In this document: piece after piece, positions 13,050 to 19,686 of the stretch
Numbering within the stretch: position 1 is the first letter of the stretch
Layout of the letters: every line of letters starts with the position of its first letter
Source of the DNA: an uncultured bacterium
GTDB lineage: Bacteria; Cyanobacteriota; Vampirovibrionia; Gastranaerophilales; Gastranaerophilaceae
DNA length: 19,686 bases
Assembly: GCA_900551675.1 (NCBI GenBank)
Contig: URXH01000029.1
Location: forward strand, 1-19,686
Reading direction: 5' to 3'
The notes under the pieces: generated by a model
The model's database searches: none
Told to the model about the DNA's origin: nothing
Seen by the model: only the letters and a program-made list of their open reading frames with translations
Made by a program: the position numbers and the translations under genes

Positions 13050-13571
13050 ATGGCAACAAAAGCTTTTAAATCTGAAAAAATAGATGCTATTAAAGCAAAA
13101 GCAGAAAAAGCCCAGGTAGCTATTTTGACAGAGTATAAAGGTTATTCCGTAGAAGAAATTACAAACTTGAGACGCAGTCTTCAAAAAGACGGCGGAGATT
13201 ACATGGTAACCAAAAATACTCTTGCTAAAATTGCTTTAAAGGGAACTGATTTTGAAGTTTTAACCGATTCTTTAACCGGACCTGTAGCTATTGCGTTTGG
13301 TTTTGAAGATCAGGTTAGTCCTGCAAAAGCAGTTGCAAAATTTATTAAAGATACCAAAAAAGGCGCAATTTTAGGCGGTGCTTTAGACGGTAAATTATTA
13401 ACCGCAAAAGAAGCCGAAGCATTATCAAAAATGCCTTCAAAAGAAGAACTTATTGCAAAAATTCTCGGTTCTATCAATTCACCTGCTTCAGGTATCGTTG
13501 GATCTATCAACGCAGTTATGTCTCAGCTTACAAGAACTATGGCTGCTGTTAGAGACGCAAAGGCTCAATAA
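13050..13571 (+). CDS. rplJ: 50S ribosomal protein L10
   Basis: A 173-aa stalk-base protein that anchors L7/L12 dimers to the ribosome. Recognisable features are the N-terminal KIDAIKAKAEKAQVAILTEYKGYSV region, NLRRSLQKDGGDYMVTKNTLAKIAL (the rRNA-binding domain), and LTGPVAIAFG. A C-terminal helix binds L7/L12. Length is normal. AAGGA lies 8 bases before ATG. It is preceded by a long structured leader with an attenuator and followed after 46 bases by rplL. The usual upstream rplK-rplA genes are not present here; the preceding gene is an unrelated membrane protein and rplJ has its own promoter. Confidence 0.97.
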   Translation: MATKAFKSEKIDAIKAKAEKAQVAILTEYKGYSVEEITNLRRSLQKDGGDYMVTKNTLAKIALKGTDFEVLTDSLTGPVAIAFGFEDQVSPAKAVAKFIKDTKKGAILGGALDGKLLTAKEAEALSKMPSKEELIAKILGSINSPASGIVGSINAVMSQLTRTMAAVRDAKAQ

Positions 13572-13617
13572 GCCTCAAATATGTACAAATTAAAAACAAT
13601 TTAAAAGGAGAAAAATA

Positions 13618-13995
13618 ATGAGTAATGTAGAAACTATTTTAGAATCAATTGAAAAATTAACTTTGTTGGAAGCTGCTGAATTAGTAAAAGCTATGGAAGA
13701 AAAATTCGGCGTATCTGCAGCAGCTCCTGTAGCAGTTGCAGCAGCAGCTCCTGCAGCAGCAGGTGAAGCAGCAGCTGACGAAGCTTCTGAAGTATCTGTA
13801 ATTTTGGCATCAGCAGGCGCTAACAAAATTGCTGTATTGAAAGAAGTAAGAGCTATCACAGGTCTTGGCTTGAAAGAAGCTAAAGATTTAGTTGATGGTG
13901 CTCCGAAACCTGTTAAAGAAGGCGTTAAAAAAGAAGATGCTGAAGCTATTAAAAAACAGCTTGAAGCTGCCGGCGCTACAGTTGAAATCAAGTAA
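13618..13995 (+). CDS. rplL: 50S ribosomal protein L7/L12
   Basis: A 125-aa stalk protein that recruits translation GTPases. The N-terminal dimerisation domain (ETILESIEKLTLLEAAELVKAMEEKFGV) is followed by a hinge of almost pure Ala/Pro/Gly (about residues 34-56), longer and more Ala-rich than average. The conserved C-terminal domain follows, with VILASAGANKIAVLKEVR, TGLGLKEAKDLVDGAP and VKEGVKKEDAE. AAAGGAG sits close to the ATG. It is the last gene of the rplJL unit: a strong terminator follows within 30 bases, so rpoB is not co-transcribed as it is in most bacteria. Confidence 0.98.
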   Translation: MSNVETILESIEKLTLLEAAELVKAMEEKFGVSAAAPVAVAAAAPAAAGEAAADEASEVSVILASAGANKIAVLKEVRAITGLGLKEAKDLVDGAPKPVKEGVKKEDAEAIKKQLEAAGATVEIK

Positions 13996-14018
13996 GTATT
14001 TCAAATATTTATTCAATC

Positions 14019-14050
14019 AAAAAACGTCCTCAAAAATGAGGACGTTTTTT
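14019..14050. terminator. Bidirectional Rho-independent terminator between rplL and the nuclease gene
   Basis: A 7-bp stem, CGTCCTC (14025-14031) with GAGGACG (14038-14044), is flanked by A6 and T6, so it ends transcripts from both sides. The T run touches the stop codon of the convergent nuclease gene. Confidence 0.9.
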
Positions 14051-14678
14051 ACAGGCAAATTTTTCTGTATTCGCAAAATTCGCACATTTTTGAATGCTCA
14101 ATTTCTTCAGGAAGTTGAGCATTTGTTATTTTATCGCAAATAGCAAGTATATTTTTTTCATATTCTTTTTCTTTTTCAGGGATGAAATCAATTATACAAT
14201 TTTGATTATTTTTTAAGTCAATATAAATGAATTTAATATTTTTTCCGTACATTTTTGAAGCGCTTAGAAGATATACTGATGTTTGATAATCGTATTCAGG
14301 ATTTTTTGGAATTGAGCCTGTTTTATAATCAAGAATATAATAATTATTTTCATCTTTCATTAAAGCGTCTAAACGTCCGCCAATCCAATAATTTCCAACT
14401 TTGCATGAAATGTTATACTCAGAATTTATATAACTCTTTTGAAAATATTCGTTTTTTTTCAGTATTTCCCAAATTGTTTTTTCTTCAGAATTTAAAGCTT
14501 TTTCTAATTTTGAAATATTATCGCCTCGAAGATAATAGTTCGCCAGTGCGTGAACTTTTTTACCTTTTTCAAAGAGCGTGTTTTTTTGCGGTACCGAAAT
14601 TTTTTGAATGTATTTAAAGTGGTATTTTACAGGGCAGGCTTCAAATGTTTTGAGCATATTCGGAGAAAAACTATTCAT
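14049..14678 (-). CDS. Small RecB/AddB/Cas4-type PD-(D/E)XK nuclease with Fe-S cluster cysteines
   Basis: A 209-aa stand-alone nuclease domain. Motifs in order: C15 (FEACPVKYHFKY), H43 (KGKKVHALA), D104 (GGRLDAL), D117-Y-K119-T-G (YILDYKTG), Q132 and Y136 (YQTSVYLL), then C199-x2-C202-x5-C208 at the C-terminus. One Cys before and three after the nuclease core is the 4Fe-4S staple of AddB and Cas4. No cas genes or CRISPR array are in the window. The start overlaps the end of the large helicase gene by 8 bases on the same strand, so the two are translationally coupled and probably form one enzyme. It appears to be the nuclease part of an AddAB-like end-processing machine encoded as a separate subunit. 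All catalytic residues are present. Confidence 0.88.
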   Translation of the reverse strand: MNSFSPNMLKTFEACPVKYHFKYIQKISVPQKNTLFEKGKKVHALANYYLRGDNISKLEKALNSEEKTIWEILKKNEYFQKSYINSEYNISCKVGNYWIGGRLDALMKDENNYYILDYKTGSIPKNPEYDYQTSVYLLSASKMYGKNIKFIYIDLKNNQNCIIDFIPEKEKEYEKNILAICDKITNAQLPEEIEHSKMCEFCEYRKICL

Positions 14679-17600
14679 CGCATACCTCCGTACAGTTTAA
14701 TATATCAGTAAATAACAAACTCGGCTCCTGATCAACAATTCTTTCAAAAGATTTAATTTTTCTGCTGGTTGTAAAACAGAGATATTTTTTTGCTCTTGTA
14801 ATGGCAACATAAAGCAGTCTCAGGTTTTCCGAGACTAATTCCTGCTTCATATCAAATTCGGATTTTGGTTTGTAATCAGGATTAAGCCGTTTTAAATTTT
14901 CCATAAAATCAGAATTTTTTAGTTTAATCTGGCTAAAGTCAAGTGTAAGATTTTTTTCAGACATTTCAGGGATAAACACGTAATCAAATTCATCACCTTT
15001 TGATTTGTGGAGTGTCATAATCTGAACTTTTCCTGCAAAGAATTCTTTATCACTTTCATCTTCTTCGGAGAAGAAGTTAAAACCGCTTAATTTCGGTTTT
15101 TTAGCAAGTTCCCCGAGACGTTCGACAAGAGTTGGAAAATCTTTATAGTTAAGGTTCAATCGTTTTATTAACGTTGATATGAGATAAACGTTTGATTTTT
15201 CAATCTCTGATGAAAAATAATGAAGCCCGATTTTTATGGCAAGTTCTTCCGGGGCAAGATGCGGGAACGAAAGCCAGTAGTTTAAATCCCAGTAAAATTG
15301 AGAAAGATGAACGTTTTCTATATTGTCGCAGTCAATTTGTATAAACGGATTTTCGTATTTTCTGATTTCAAGCCCCAGACGCTGTTTGTAAAAACCTGCT
15401 TCCGCAAGAATTTCATAATTATCGGCAATAACATTGTTGTCAAACGGATTTATAATCATCTGCATTACTGCAAAAATCACTCTGAAAATAGATTTTTGCT
15501 CAAGGCTTTCGCTTCTTGTAATAGTTTTCAATCCGCTGTTATTTATAAAGTTAATCCATTGTGCAACCTGATAATTGCTTCTTAATAGAATTCCTATTGT
15601 GCATTTAGGGTCTTTTTTCAATGCTGATTTTATTTCTTTTAAGATATAATTTCTTTCTTCAAGCGGTTTTTCAAAAATAATTGAATGCAGTGCGTCTTCA
15701 GATACAGGATTTCTTCCTTCAACAGGATGCATAAAGATTTCAAAGAATGCATTTTTTGTTTCCTCTTGTGTATCTGCCCATTTTACAAGAGTGTTGGCAA
15801 GCGTCCAGACATCTTTTGTACAACGCTGTGAACAGTTCATACTGACGTTATTACTTTCTGATATAAATTTTCTGAATCCTTCAACATCCGCGTTTGAGAA
15901 AGTTGTGGTAATTGCCTGATTTATATCTCCGCATCTGATTAAATTTTTGTGTTTTGCGCTCAAAATATTAATCAATTTTTGCTGGATTGATGAGCTGTCC
16001 TGTGCCTCATCTTCAATAATATAATGACAGATATCCTGATAGTATGCACGTATATCGGCATTGTCTTCAAGAAGCTTAACGGAAGATGTCAGCATATCAT
16101 CGTAATCAATTAAATTGGATTCTTTTAAAATTCGCTGATATTCATTGAAAAATTCCAGAAATTTATTAATTTTTTTATCATTAGATTTTTCTTTAAAATC
16201 TTGCTCAGACTTAGTGTGGCTACGTGCGTAGCACCCGCCTATTTTAAACACCGAAATACCTCTGTCAAATTCTTCGGATTCATTCTTTTTAAGTTTTAAT
16301 TTATTAGAAATTTCTCTTATTATTCTTGTTCTTTGGGTGTCATCGCAAATTTCAAAATCTGATGAAAGTCCGAGTCTTTCAAAATTACCGTTTTCTTTCA
16401 GTATTCTGAGAGCAAGACCGTGGATAGTGCTGATGTTTGGCAGCTGCGATGAATTTTGTCTTATATTTTTAATTCTGTCGCGAAAGTTTCTGGCGGCACT
16501 TTCCATATAAGTCATTACAAAGATATTTTCGGGGTTTACGCCTTTATCAAGAAGTTTGAGAATTAACGCAAGAAGAATTGTAGTTTTTCCTGCTCCTGGA
16601 ACGGCCGAAATAGCCATCTGCCCATGTTCATAATCAAGAACAGGTTTTTGATCCTCCCGCGGGATTATATTAAAATGTTTCTCGTTATCCTGAACTCGTG
16701 TCAGAATCTCTTTGACTTTAATATATTCTTCTATTCCGCCGAAATTCTCTATCCCGTTTCCGTCAAAAAGGCTTGAATATGTAAAAATATGTTCTGATGC
16801 ACAAAGCGTCAGTTTCCTTAAAATTCGAGCTGTTTTTTCTTTAGAAAGTTCAATATTGTCATCAATTGTGAATTCATCTTTAGCCCAGCCGCGCTGGAAA
16901 ACCCATGCATTATACAGAGGCCCTGTGTCGCTTTTAATCCATTCATCACTTGAAATATCAAGCCAGAGCTGATATTTTGTTTTTATTTGATTGTCAATAA
17001 TTTTTTGGGGGGTTGAAATTATCAAATCATTTGATGAAATTTCAAGAGTTGAATAGGGATTTTCTGCAATTATTGAATTTTCAATCTGATTTATAATTTC
17101 TTCCTGTCTGTTTTTAAAATCCTGCCCGAATATATTTTCAAAGTCCTGTAATTCCTTTATAAAGAAATTGAATTTATTTAATTCGGCAGGTTTAACCTCG
17201 TAAAATTGCGCAAGTTCATAATAAATATCATAAACTTTTTCAGAAAGTTTTGCATTACTTTGAGATAATTTGGCAAGAATTTCAAGAAATTTTTTGTATT
17301 TTTCGCTGTATTCTTCAAGTTTAAATGTGTACTCAATAAGCTCTCCGTTTTTTTTGAAATTCTCAAGTATTTCTTTGCAGTATTTTACCGGAATTCCTAA
17401 AAATTCTGAAAGCACTACACGCATATCAAATTCATTTACAGGCATTTCGCTGTTGAGTTTCAAAATTGTTAATATGGATTTTACAAGTCTGTTTTGAATA
17501 AGTTTTTCACTCCCTGATAAAAACATAAGATTTGTATTAATATTTTCCTTCAGAGAAAATTTGAGCATATCATCAATTACCGGAGTAATTATTGAAATTT

Positions 17601-18567
17601 CACATGGCAAAACATTTTTTGAAAGAAGTTTATTGATTTGTTTGACAGCAAGATCAATCATTGATGCTCTTTTGGAAGGCGACTGCATAGAAAAATATTC
17701 AAGCGTTTCTTGTTTTGTTTCAGTAATATTAGAAAATAAAATTTCTGCATCATGTGAAAGCTGATTTTCAGATTTAATTTTTTCAGCTTTTTGTTTAAAC
17801 AATTCTTCAAATTTCCATACCGCTGTTCTATCCGCGCTCAAATATCCTGCGCGGCTGGCTCCTTTTTCGTCAAACGCTATAAAAACATCTTTTAACTGCG
17901 GTGCAAGATGTGATATAAAATCAAAACAGACAGGGGTTATTTCATCTCCGTCATCTAAAATTAAATATTTGATATTTTTAAAGTAATCGGAATTCTTGTA
18001 AACATAATTAAAAACAAGAGTTTGTCTGAGATAATCAAAGTCCCGTAATGCGAGAGTATTTGAAAGTAATTTTTTTAATGTGATTTTAGCATCATCAGCA
18101 AAACTTTCACCTAACACCCTGGAGCGCCATTCAACTTCTTCATCCGTTAAATTGTTTTGAACTATTAGTGAGTATCTTCTAAAAATCTGATGAAGCAGAG
18201 ATTTTTTTGAGTTGTAACCTTTAAAAGGAATTTCTTTTAAAATATCTTTCAGAATAAACTGCGAAACTTCCAATCCTGCAAGGTTTGGCAGTATTACCGG
18301 ATTGTTGAAAGGGTTAATATTTTCAATAAATGCCCAGTTGTCGCTTATCGTATTATATACAAGCGAAAAAAATGAATGTACCTGTAATTTTTCAATACAA
18401 TTTATTTCTAATTTTTCTAAAGTTTTGTTTATGAAGTTTTGTTTAAGATTAGAGTTTTGTACAAGCACTAAAATTTCAGAAGATTTAACACCTGAATTCA
18501 GTAAATCTGAATATGCTTTTATAAGAAAATCCGTTTTATTAGTGGATAAATCACCTGAAATTAACAT
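14671..18567 (-). CDS. Tandem UvrD-like helicase: degenerate AddB-like N-half plus active SF1A (AddA/UvrD-like) C-half
   Basis: A 1298-aa protein with two helicase-like halves. Residues 1 to about 630 begin with a ruined P-loop (LISGDLSTNKTDF in place of GxxGxGKT) and end in a decayed motif VI (ARILRKLTLCASEHIFTYS). That is the AddB/RexB pattern of an inactive helicase fold. From about 645 a complete SF1A helicase follows: Q-motif-like NIIPREDQKPVLDY, Walker A AVPGAGKTT with K661, motif Ia VMTYMESAARNF, Walker B IIEDEAQDSS (D853-E854), motif III RCGDINQAI, motif V IMTLHKSKGDEFDYVF, and motif VI NLRLLYVAITRAKKYL with R1258. No nuclease domain is attached; the next gene supplies one. Start: GAAGGAG is 6 bases before the ATG. 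A likely role is double-strand-break end resection. Adjacent AddA and AddB genes are usual, so the fusion with a split nuclease is notable. A long ATP-dependent helicase of another family remains possible. Confidence 0.85.
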   Translation of the reverse strand: MLISGDLSTNKTDFLIKAYSDLLNSGVKSSEILVLVQNSNLKQNFINKTLEKLEINCIEKLQVHSFFSLVYNTISDNWAFIENINPFNNPVILPNLAGLEVSQFILKDILKEIPFKGYNSKKSLLHQIFRRYSLIVQNNLTDEEVEWRSRVLGESFADDAKITLKKLLSNTLALRDFDYLRQTLVFNYVYKNSDYFKNIKYLILDDGDEITPVCFDFISHLAPQLKDVFIAFDEKGASRAGYLSADRTAVWKFEELFKQKAEKIKSENQLSHDAEILFSNITETKQETLEYFSMQSPSKRASMIDLAVKQINKLLSKNVLPCEISIITPVIDDMLKFSLKENINTNLMFLSGSEKLIQNRLVKSILTILKLNSEMPVNEFDMRVVLSEFLGIPVKYCKEILENFKKNGELIEYTFKLEEYSEKYKKFLEILAKLSQSNAKLSEKVYDIYYELAQFYEVKPAELNKFNFFIKELQDFENIFGQDFKNRQEEIINQIENSIIAENPYSTLEISSNDLIISTPQKIIDNQIKTKYQLWLDISSDEWIKSDTGPLYNAWVFQRGWAKDEFTIDDNIELSKEKTARILRKLTLCASEHIFTYSSLFDGNGIENFGGIEEYIKVKEILTRVQDNEKHFNIIPREDQKPVLDYEHGQMAISAVPGAGKTTILLALILKLLDKGVNPENIFVMTYMESAARNFRDRIKNIRQNSSQLPNISTIHGLALRILKENGNFERLGLSSDFEICDDTQRTRIIREISNKLKLKKNESEEFDRGISVFKIGGCYARSHTKSEQDFKEKSNDKKINKFLEFFNEYQRILKESNLIDYDDMLTSSVKLLEDNADIRAYYQDICHYIIEDEAQDSSSIQQKLINILSAKHKNLIRCGDINQAITTTFSNADVEGFRKFISESNNVSMNCSQRCTKDVWTLANTLVKWADTQEETKNAFFEIFMHPVEGRNPVSEDALHSIIFEKPLEERNYILKEIKSALKKDPKCTIGILLRSNYQVAQWINFINNSGLKTITRSESLEQKSIFRVIFAVMQMIINPFDNNVIADNYEILAEAGFYKQRLGLEIRKYENPFIQIDCDNIENVHLSQFYWDLNYWLSFPHLAPEELAIKIGLHYFSSEIEKSNVYLISTLIKRLNLNYKDFPTLVERLGELAKKPKLSGFNFFSEEDESDKEFFAGKVQIMTLHKSKGDEFDYVFIPEMSEKNLTLDFSQIKLKNSDFMENLKRLNPDYKPKSEFDMKQELVSENLRLLYVAITRAKKYLCFTTSRKIKSFERIVDQEPSLLFTDILNCTEVCDE

Positions 18568-18586
18568 CCATACTCCTTCAAAAATA

Positions 18587-18595
18587 ATTGTATCA
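18587..18595 (-). promoter_or_regulatory. Possible extended -10 promoter of the helicase gene
   Basis: On the minus strand TGATACAAT (TGn followed by a -10-like TACAAT at 18592-18587) lies about 20 bases before the ATG. No good -35 is visible. The leader would be short and contain the GAAGGAG ribosome site. Confidence 0.4.
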
Positions 18596-18637
18596 TGAAC
18601 AATAAAAAAATTATTTTGTCCTCATCCTTCTGAACTA

Positions 18638-18666
18638 TTGCATTTTTTTAGCCGTTAGGCTATTAT
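18638..18666 (+). promoter_or_regulatory. Promoter of the winged-helix gene
   Basis: TTGCAT (18638-18643), a 17-base spacer and TATTAT (18661-18666). Transcription would begin near 18673, giving a leader of about 50 bases. It is divergent from the helicase promoter. Confidence 0.65.
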
Positions 18667-18724
18667 ATAACCATAAACGGAGAGAAGGTAATACAAATTT
18701 AGAAAAAATGCATGGAGGTTAATT

Positions 18725-18931
18725 ATGCAAGAATTACAAGAACAAATCGGACAATCAGCAGGTCAAATCTACAACTATTTGAACAGCAACGGAGAATCTA
18801 CATTCTCAAAAATGAAAAAAGAATTAGATCTTAAAGGAAACTTTGCAGATTTAGGTCTTGGCTGGTTAGCAAGAGAAGACAAAGTTGAAATTTCTAAAAA
18901 AGGTGCTTCAGTAAGCGTAAGACTTAAATAG
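18725..18931 (+). CDS. Small winged helix-turn-helix protein (DUF2582-like)
   Basis: A 68-aa protein consisting of one winged-helix domain. It runs from GQSAGQIYNYLNSNGESTFSK (helix 1 and start of helix 2) through MKKELDLKG and DLGLGWLARED (recognition helix) to the wing KVEISKKGASVSVRL. The phrase 'lGWLAREdKv' is diagnostic of the PF10771/DUF2582 family of stand-alone winged-helix proteins found in gut bacteria. Its role is unknown; DNA binding is likely from the fold but unproven. GGAGG is 7 bases before the ATG. The gene is monocistronic, with its own promoter upstream and a strong terminator just downstream, and codons are those of a well-expressed gene. It is divergent from the helicase-nuclease operon, which it could regulate, but nothing in the sequence shows this. 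Confidence 0.88.
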   Translation: MQELQEQIGQSAGQIYNYLNSNGESTFSKMKKELDLKGNFADLGLGWLAREDKVEISKKGASVSVRLK

Positions 18932-18953
18932 TTTTAGAGAAAAAGACATCATT

Positions 18954-18985
18954 AAAAAAGACACTTTTTAAAAAGTGTCTTTTTT
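18954..18985 (+). terminator. Rho-independent terminator of the winged-helix gene
   Basis: AAAAAGACACTTTTT (18955-18969) is followed directly by its complement (18970-18984), forming a long AT-flanked stem with a GACAC/GTGTC core and ending in a T run. It lies about 25 bases beyond the stop. Confidence 0.9.
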
Positions 18986-18991
18986 ATTGTG

Positions 18992-19028
18992 AAAAAAAAA
19001 AGAGCCTCTAAAAATATTTTCAGAAGCT
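18992..19028 (-). terminator. Minus-strand terminator with no recognised gene upstream
   Basis: On the minus strand AGCTTCTGAAAAT and ATTTTTAGAGGCT fold into a hairpin followed by ten Ts. Pairing needs G-U pairs that would be C-A mismatches in the plus-strand RNA, so it works only for minus-strand transcripts. No ORF precedes it within 600 bases, which suggests a small RNA or an unrecognised transcript ending here. Confidence 0.7.
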
Positions 19029-19213
19029 TTCGAAATCTTTATGATTCCTCGTGTAAAAGGTAGGTAGAAAGTGTAGTAGGTAGTGTGAAAATTTATTAAT
19101 TCGCTTTCGCGTTTTGTTTATTTCTTACATATTAATAAAGTATTTATAGAGTATATAATTGCGCAATATTAAATATATTTTAATAAAACTTTACATAATA
19201 AATATTATTGTAA
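19029..19213. other. AT-rich intergenic segment, possible small RNA on the minus strand
   Basis: No coding frame is seen. Before the minus-strand terminator the minus strand carries a G-free C/U-rich stretch with repeated CTACCTAC (19055-19085), and a small hairpin CGC-GAAA-GCG near 19110. TATACT and TATAAA boxes around 19150 could provide a -10. A transcript of about 130-160 bases ending at 18992 is conceivable; the evidence is only suggestive. Confidence 0.3.
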
Positions 19214-19253
19214 GTGAATAGGTGAATAAGTAAATAAGTAAATAAGAGAATAA
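19214..19253 (+). repeat. Octamer tandem repeat array, 5 units
   Basis: Five consecutive 8-bp units fit GWRAATAR (GTGAATAG, GTGAATAA, two of GTAAATAA, GAGAATAA). They are the same family as the four-unit array upstream of the pilin-like gene, in the opposite orientation. Confidence 0.85.
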
Positions 19254-19261
19254 GTCTTTAC

Positions 19262-19277
19262 GGTGCGCGAAGCGCAC
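19262..19277. repeat. Short perfect hairpin
   Basis: GTGCGC-GAA-GCGCAC forms a 6-bp GC stem with a 3-base loop directly after the octamer array. It resembles dispersed hairpin repeats rather than a terminator, as no T run follows. Confidence 0.6.
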
Positions 19278-19291
19278 GAAAAATATTTAAT

Positions 19292-19467
19292 AATCTGCAC
19301 TTAATGAAACAGTAACAGAGCGGATGCTGTTTGAGCGGTAAAATAAGCTCCTGCCCGCATTGGGACATTTTGCACGAAATCAAAGATTTCGGCAAAAGCA
19401 GTCAAACAAGTTCAAGATGACAAACATATAGCGAGTTCATCCGCTCAGGTTGAATTTAGTGCAGATT
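19292..19467. repeat. 176-base nested inverted-repeat element
   Basis: Outer arms AATCTGCACT (19292-19301) and AGTGCAGATT (19458-19467) enclose a second perfect pair, GAGCGGATG (19318-19326) with CATCCGCTC (19438-19446). Inside is a 13-bp hairpin with one bulge: TTTTGC and CGAAATC (19368-19381) with GATTTCG and GCAAAA (19385-19397). A half copy of the 'GAACTTGTTTC' dispersed repeat lies at 19402-19421. It is GC-richer than the flanks. It could be a small non-autonomous mobile element or a structured RNA. No target-site duplication is obvious. Confidence 0.55.
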
Positions 19468-19686
19468 AAACGGTCAGCGTGTTTTTCTTTCTCCTCTTAC
19501 ATTGTCGGCATTAAACGGGTCTGCCGGCAATGCGCTTTGCATCGCAACAAAACGGATTACGGGCTGAGGCTGGAGTGGCGGATTCGTTGAGCATTCGACA
19601 CGCAATGCCGTTAATCGCGAGCAACCAAGCTAGAAAGAAATTAAGTGCGGGGTGCGGGGACGCACAGTTCCCGCATAACAAAACCC
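19468..19686. other. GC-richer terminal segment with hairpins and no convincing gene
   Basis: An 11-bp hairpin, CATTGTCGGCA (19500-19510) with TGCCGGCAATG (19522-19532), is followed by other short palindromes, including one near the right edge built from GCGGGGACGCAC. On the minus strand 19629-19474 is open for 51 codons (VECSTNPPLQPQPVIRFVAM in the middle) but has no good start or ribosome site. The segment is probably more repeat-derived sequence; the window ends inside it. Confidence 0.35.

Noticed and set aside
13590..13991. Antisense ORF of 133 codons opposite rplL
   Set aside because: Ala/Ser-rich mirror of the L7/L12 hinge; clearly a shadow.
14049..14678. Cas4 as the identity of the Fe-S nuclease
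   Set aside because: No cas genes or CRISPR array in the window, and the gene is coupled to an AddAB-like helicase.
1..19686. tRNA, rRNA or CRISPR array
   Set aside because: I saw no cloverleaf with CCA or TTCRANTC box, no rRNA signatures, and no regularly spaced repeats of CRISPR size.

Overview
The window is AT-rich and gene-dense with short intergenic gaps. It most resembles a gut Candidatus Gastranaerophilales genome (Vampirovibrionia/Melainabacteria, the non-photosynthetic sister group of cyanobacteria). The assignment is by inference. It rests on a pilin-like protein with the FTLAEVLITLGIIG prepilin signature typical of that group, a cyanobacterial-style YvcK with N-terminal membrane segments, and several proteins I can match to no broad family. 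I could not run a search.

Layout. (1) Positions 1-1719, minus strand: a 54-aa orphan small gene with its own promoter and terminator, then nadD and yqeK (overlapping) and the first 96 codons of a third gene that runs off the window. (2) 1889-4832, plus strand: two uncharacterised membrane proteins. (3) 4848-6153: a strong promoter, a rod-shaped structured RNA resembling 6S RNA, a 15-codon ORF ending in a run of ten Gs, a block of dispersed palindromic repeats, an octamer repeat array, and a type IV pilin-like gene. (4) 6443-7072: a membrane-anchored protein with a type I restriction HsdR-N-like domain, apparently on a leaderless mRNA. (5) 7188-10171: diverged pxpA, yvcK and panB. (6) 10181-12720: an inverted acetyltransferase-like gene, then panC and a membrane protein with a cyclase-like domain. 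(7) 12729-14050: rplJ-rplL behind an L10-type leader with an attenuator and a second ten-G run, closed by a bidirectional terminator. (8) 14049-18567, minus strand: a large tandem UvrD/AddAB-like helicase translationally coupled to a small Fe-S RecB-type nuclease. (9) 18725-18931: a 68-aa winged-helix protein. (10) 18932-19686: no convincing gene, but dense inverted repeats, a second octamer array and a minus-strand terminator.

How the parts may work together. nadD/yqeK, panB/panC and yvcK serve cofactor and central metabolism. rplJL encode the ribosomal stalk. The helicase and nuclease look like a rearranged AddAB recombination machine. The most unusual locus is 4882-6153. A well-initiated leader ORF is put exactly one nucleotide out of frame with the pilin-like ORF by a G10 tract, and the intervening frame is open throughout. 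An 11-G allele, or polymerase slippage, would therefore fuse leader, repeats and prepilin into one protein of about 355 residues. An 8-bp repeat array between the repeats and the prepilin could act as a second frame switch.
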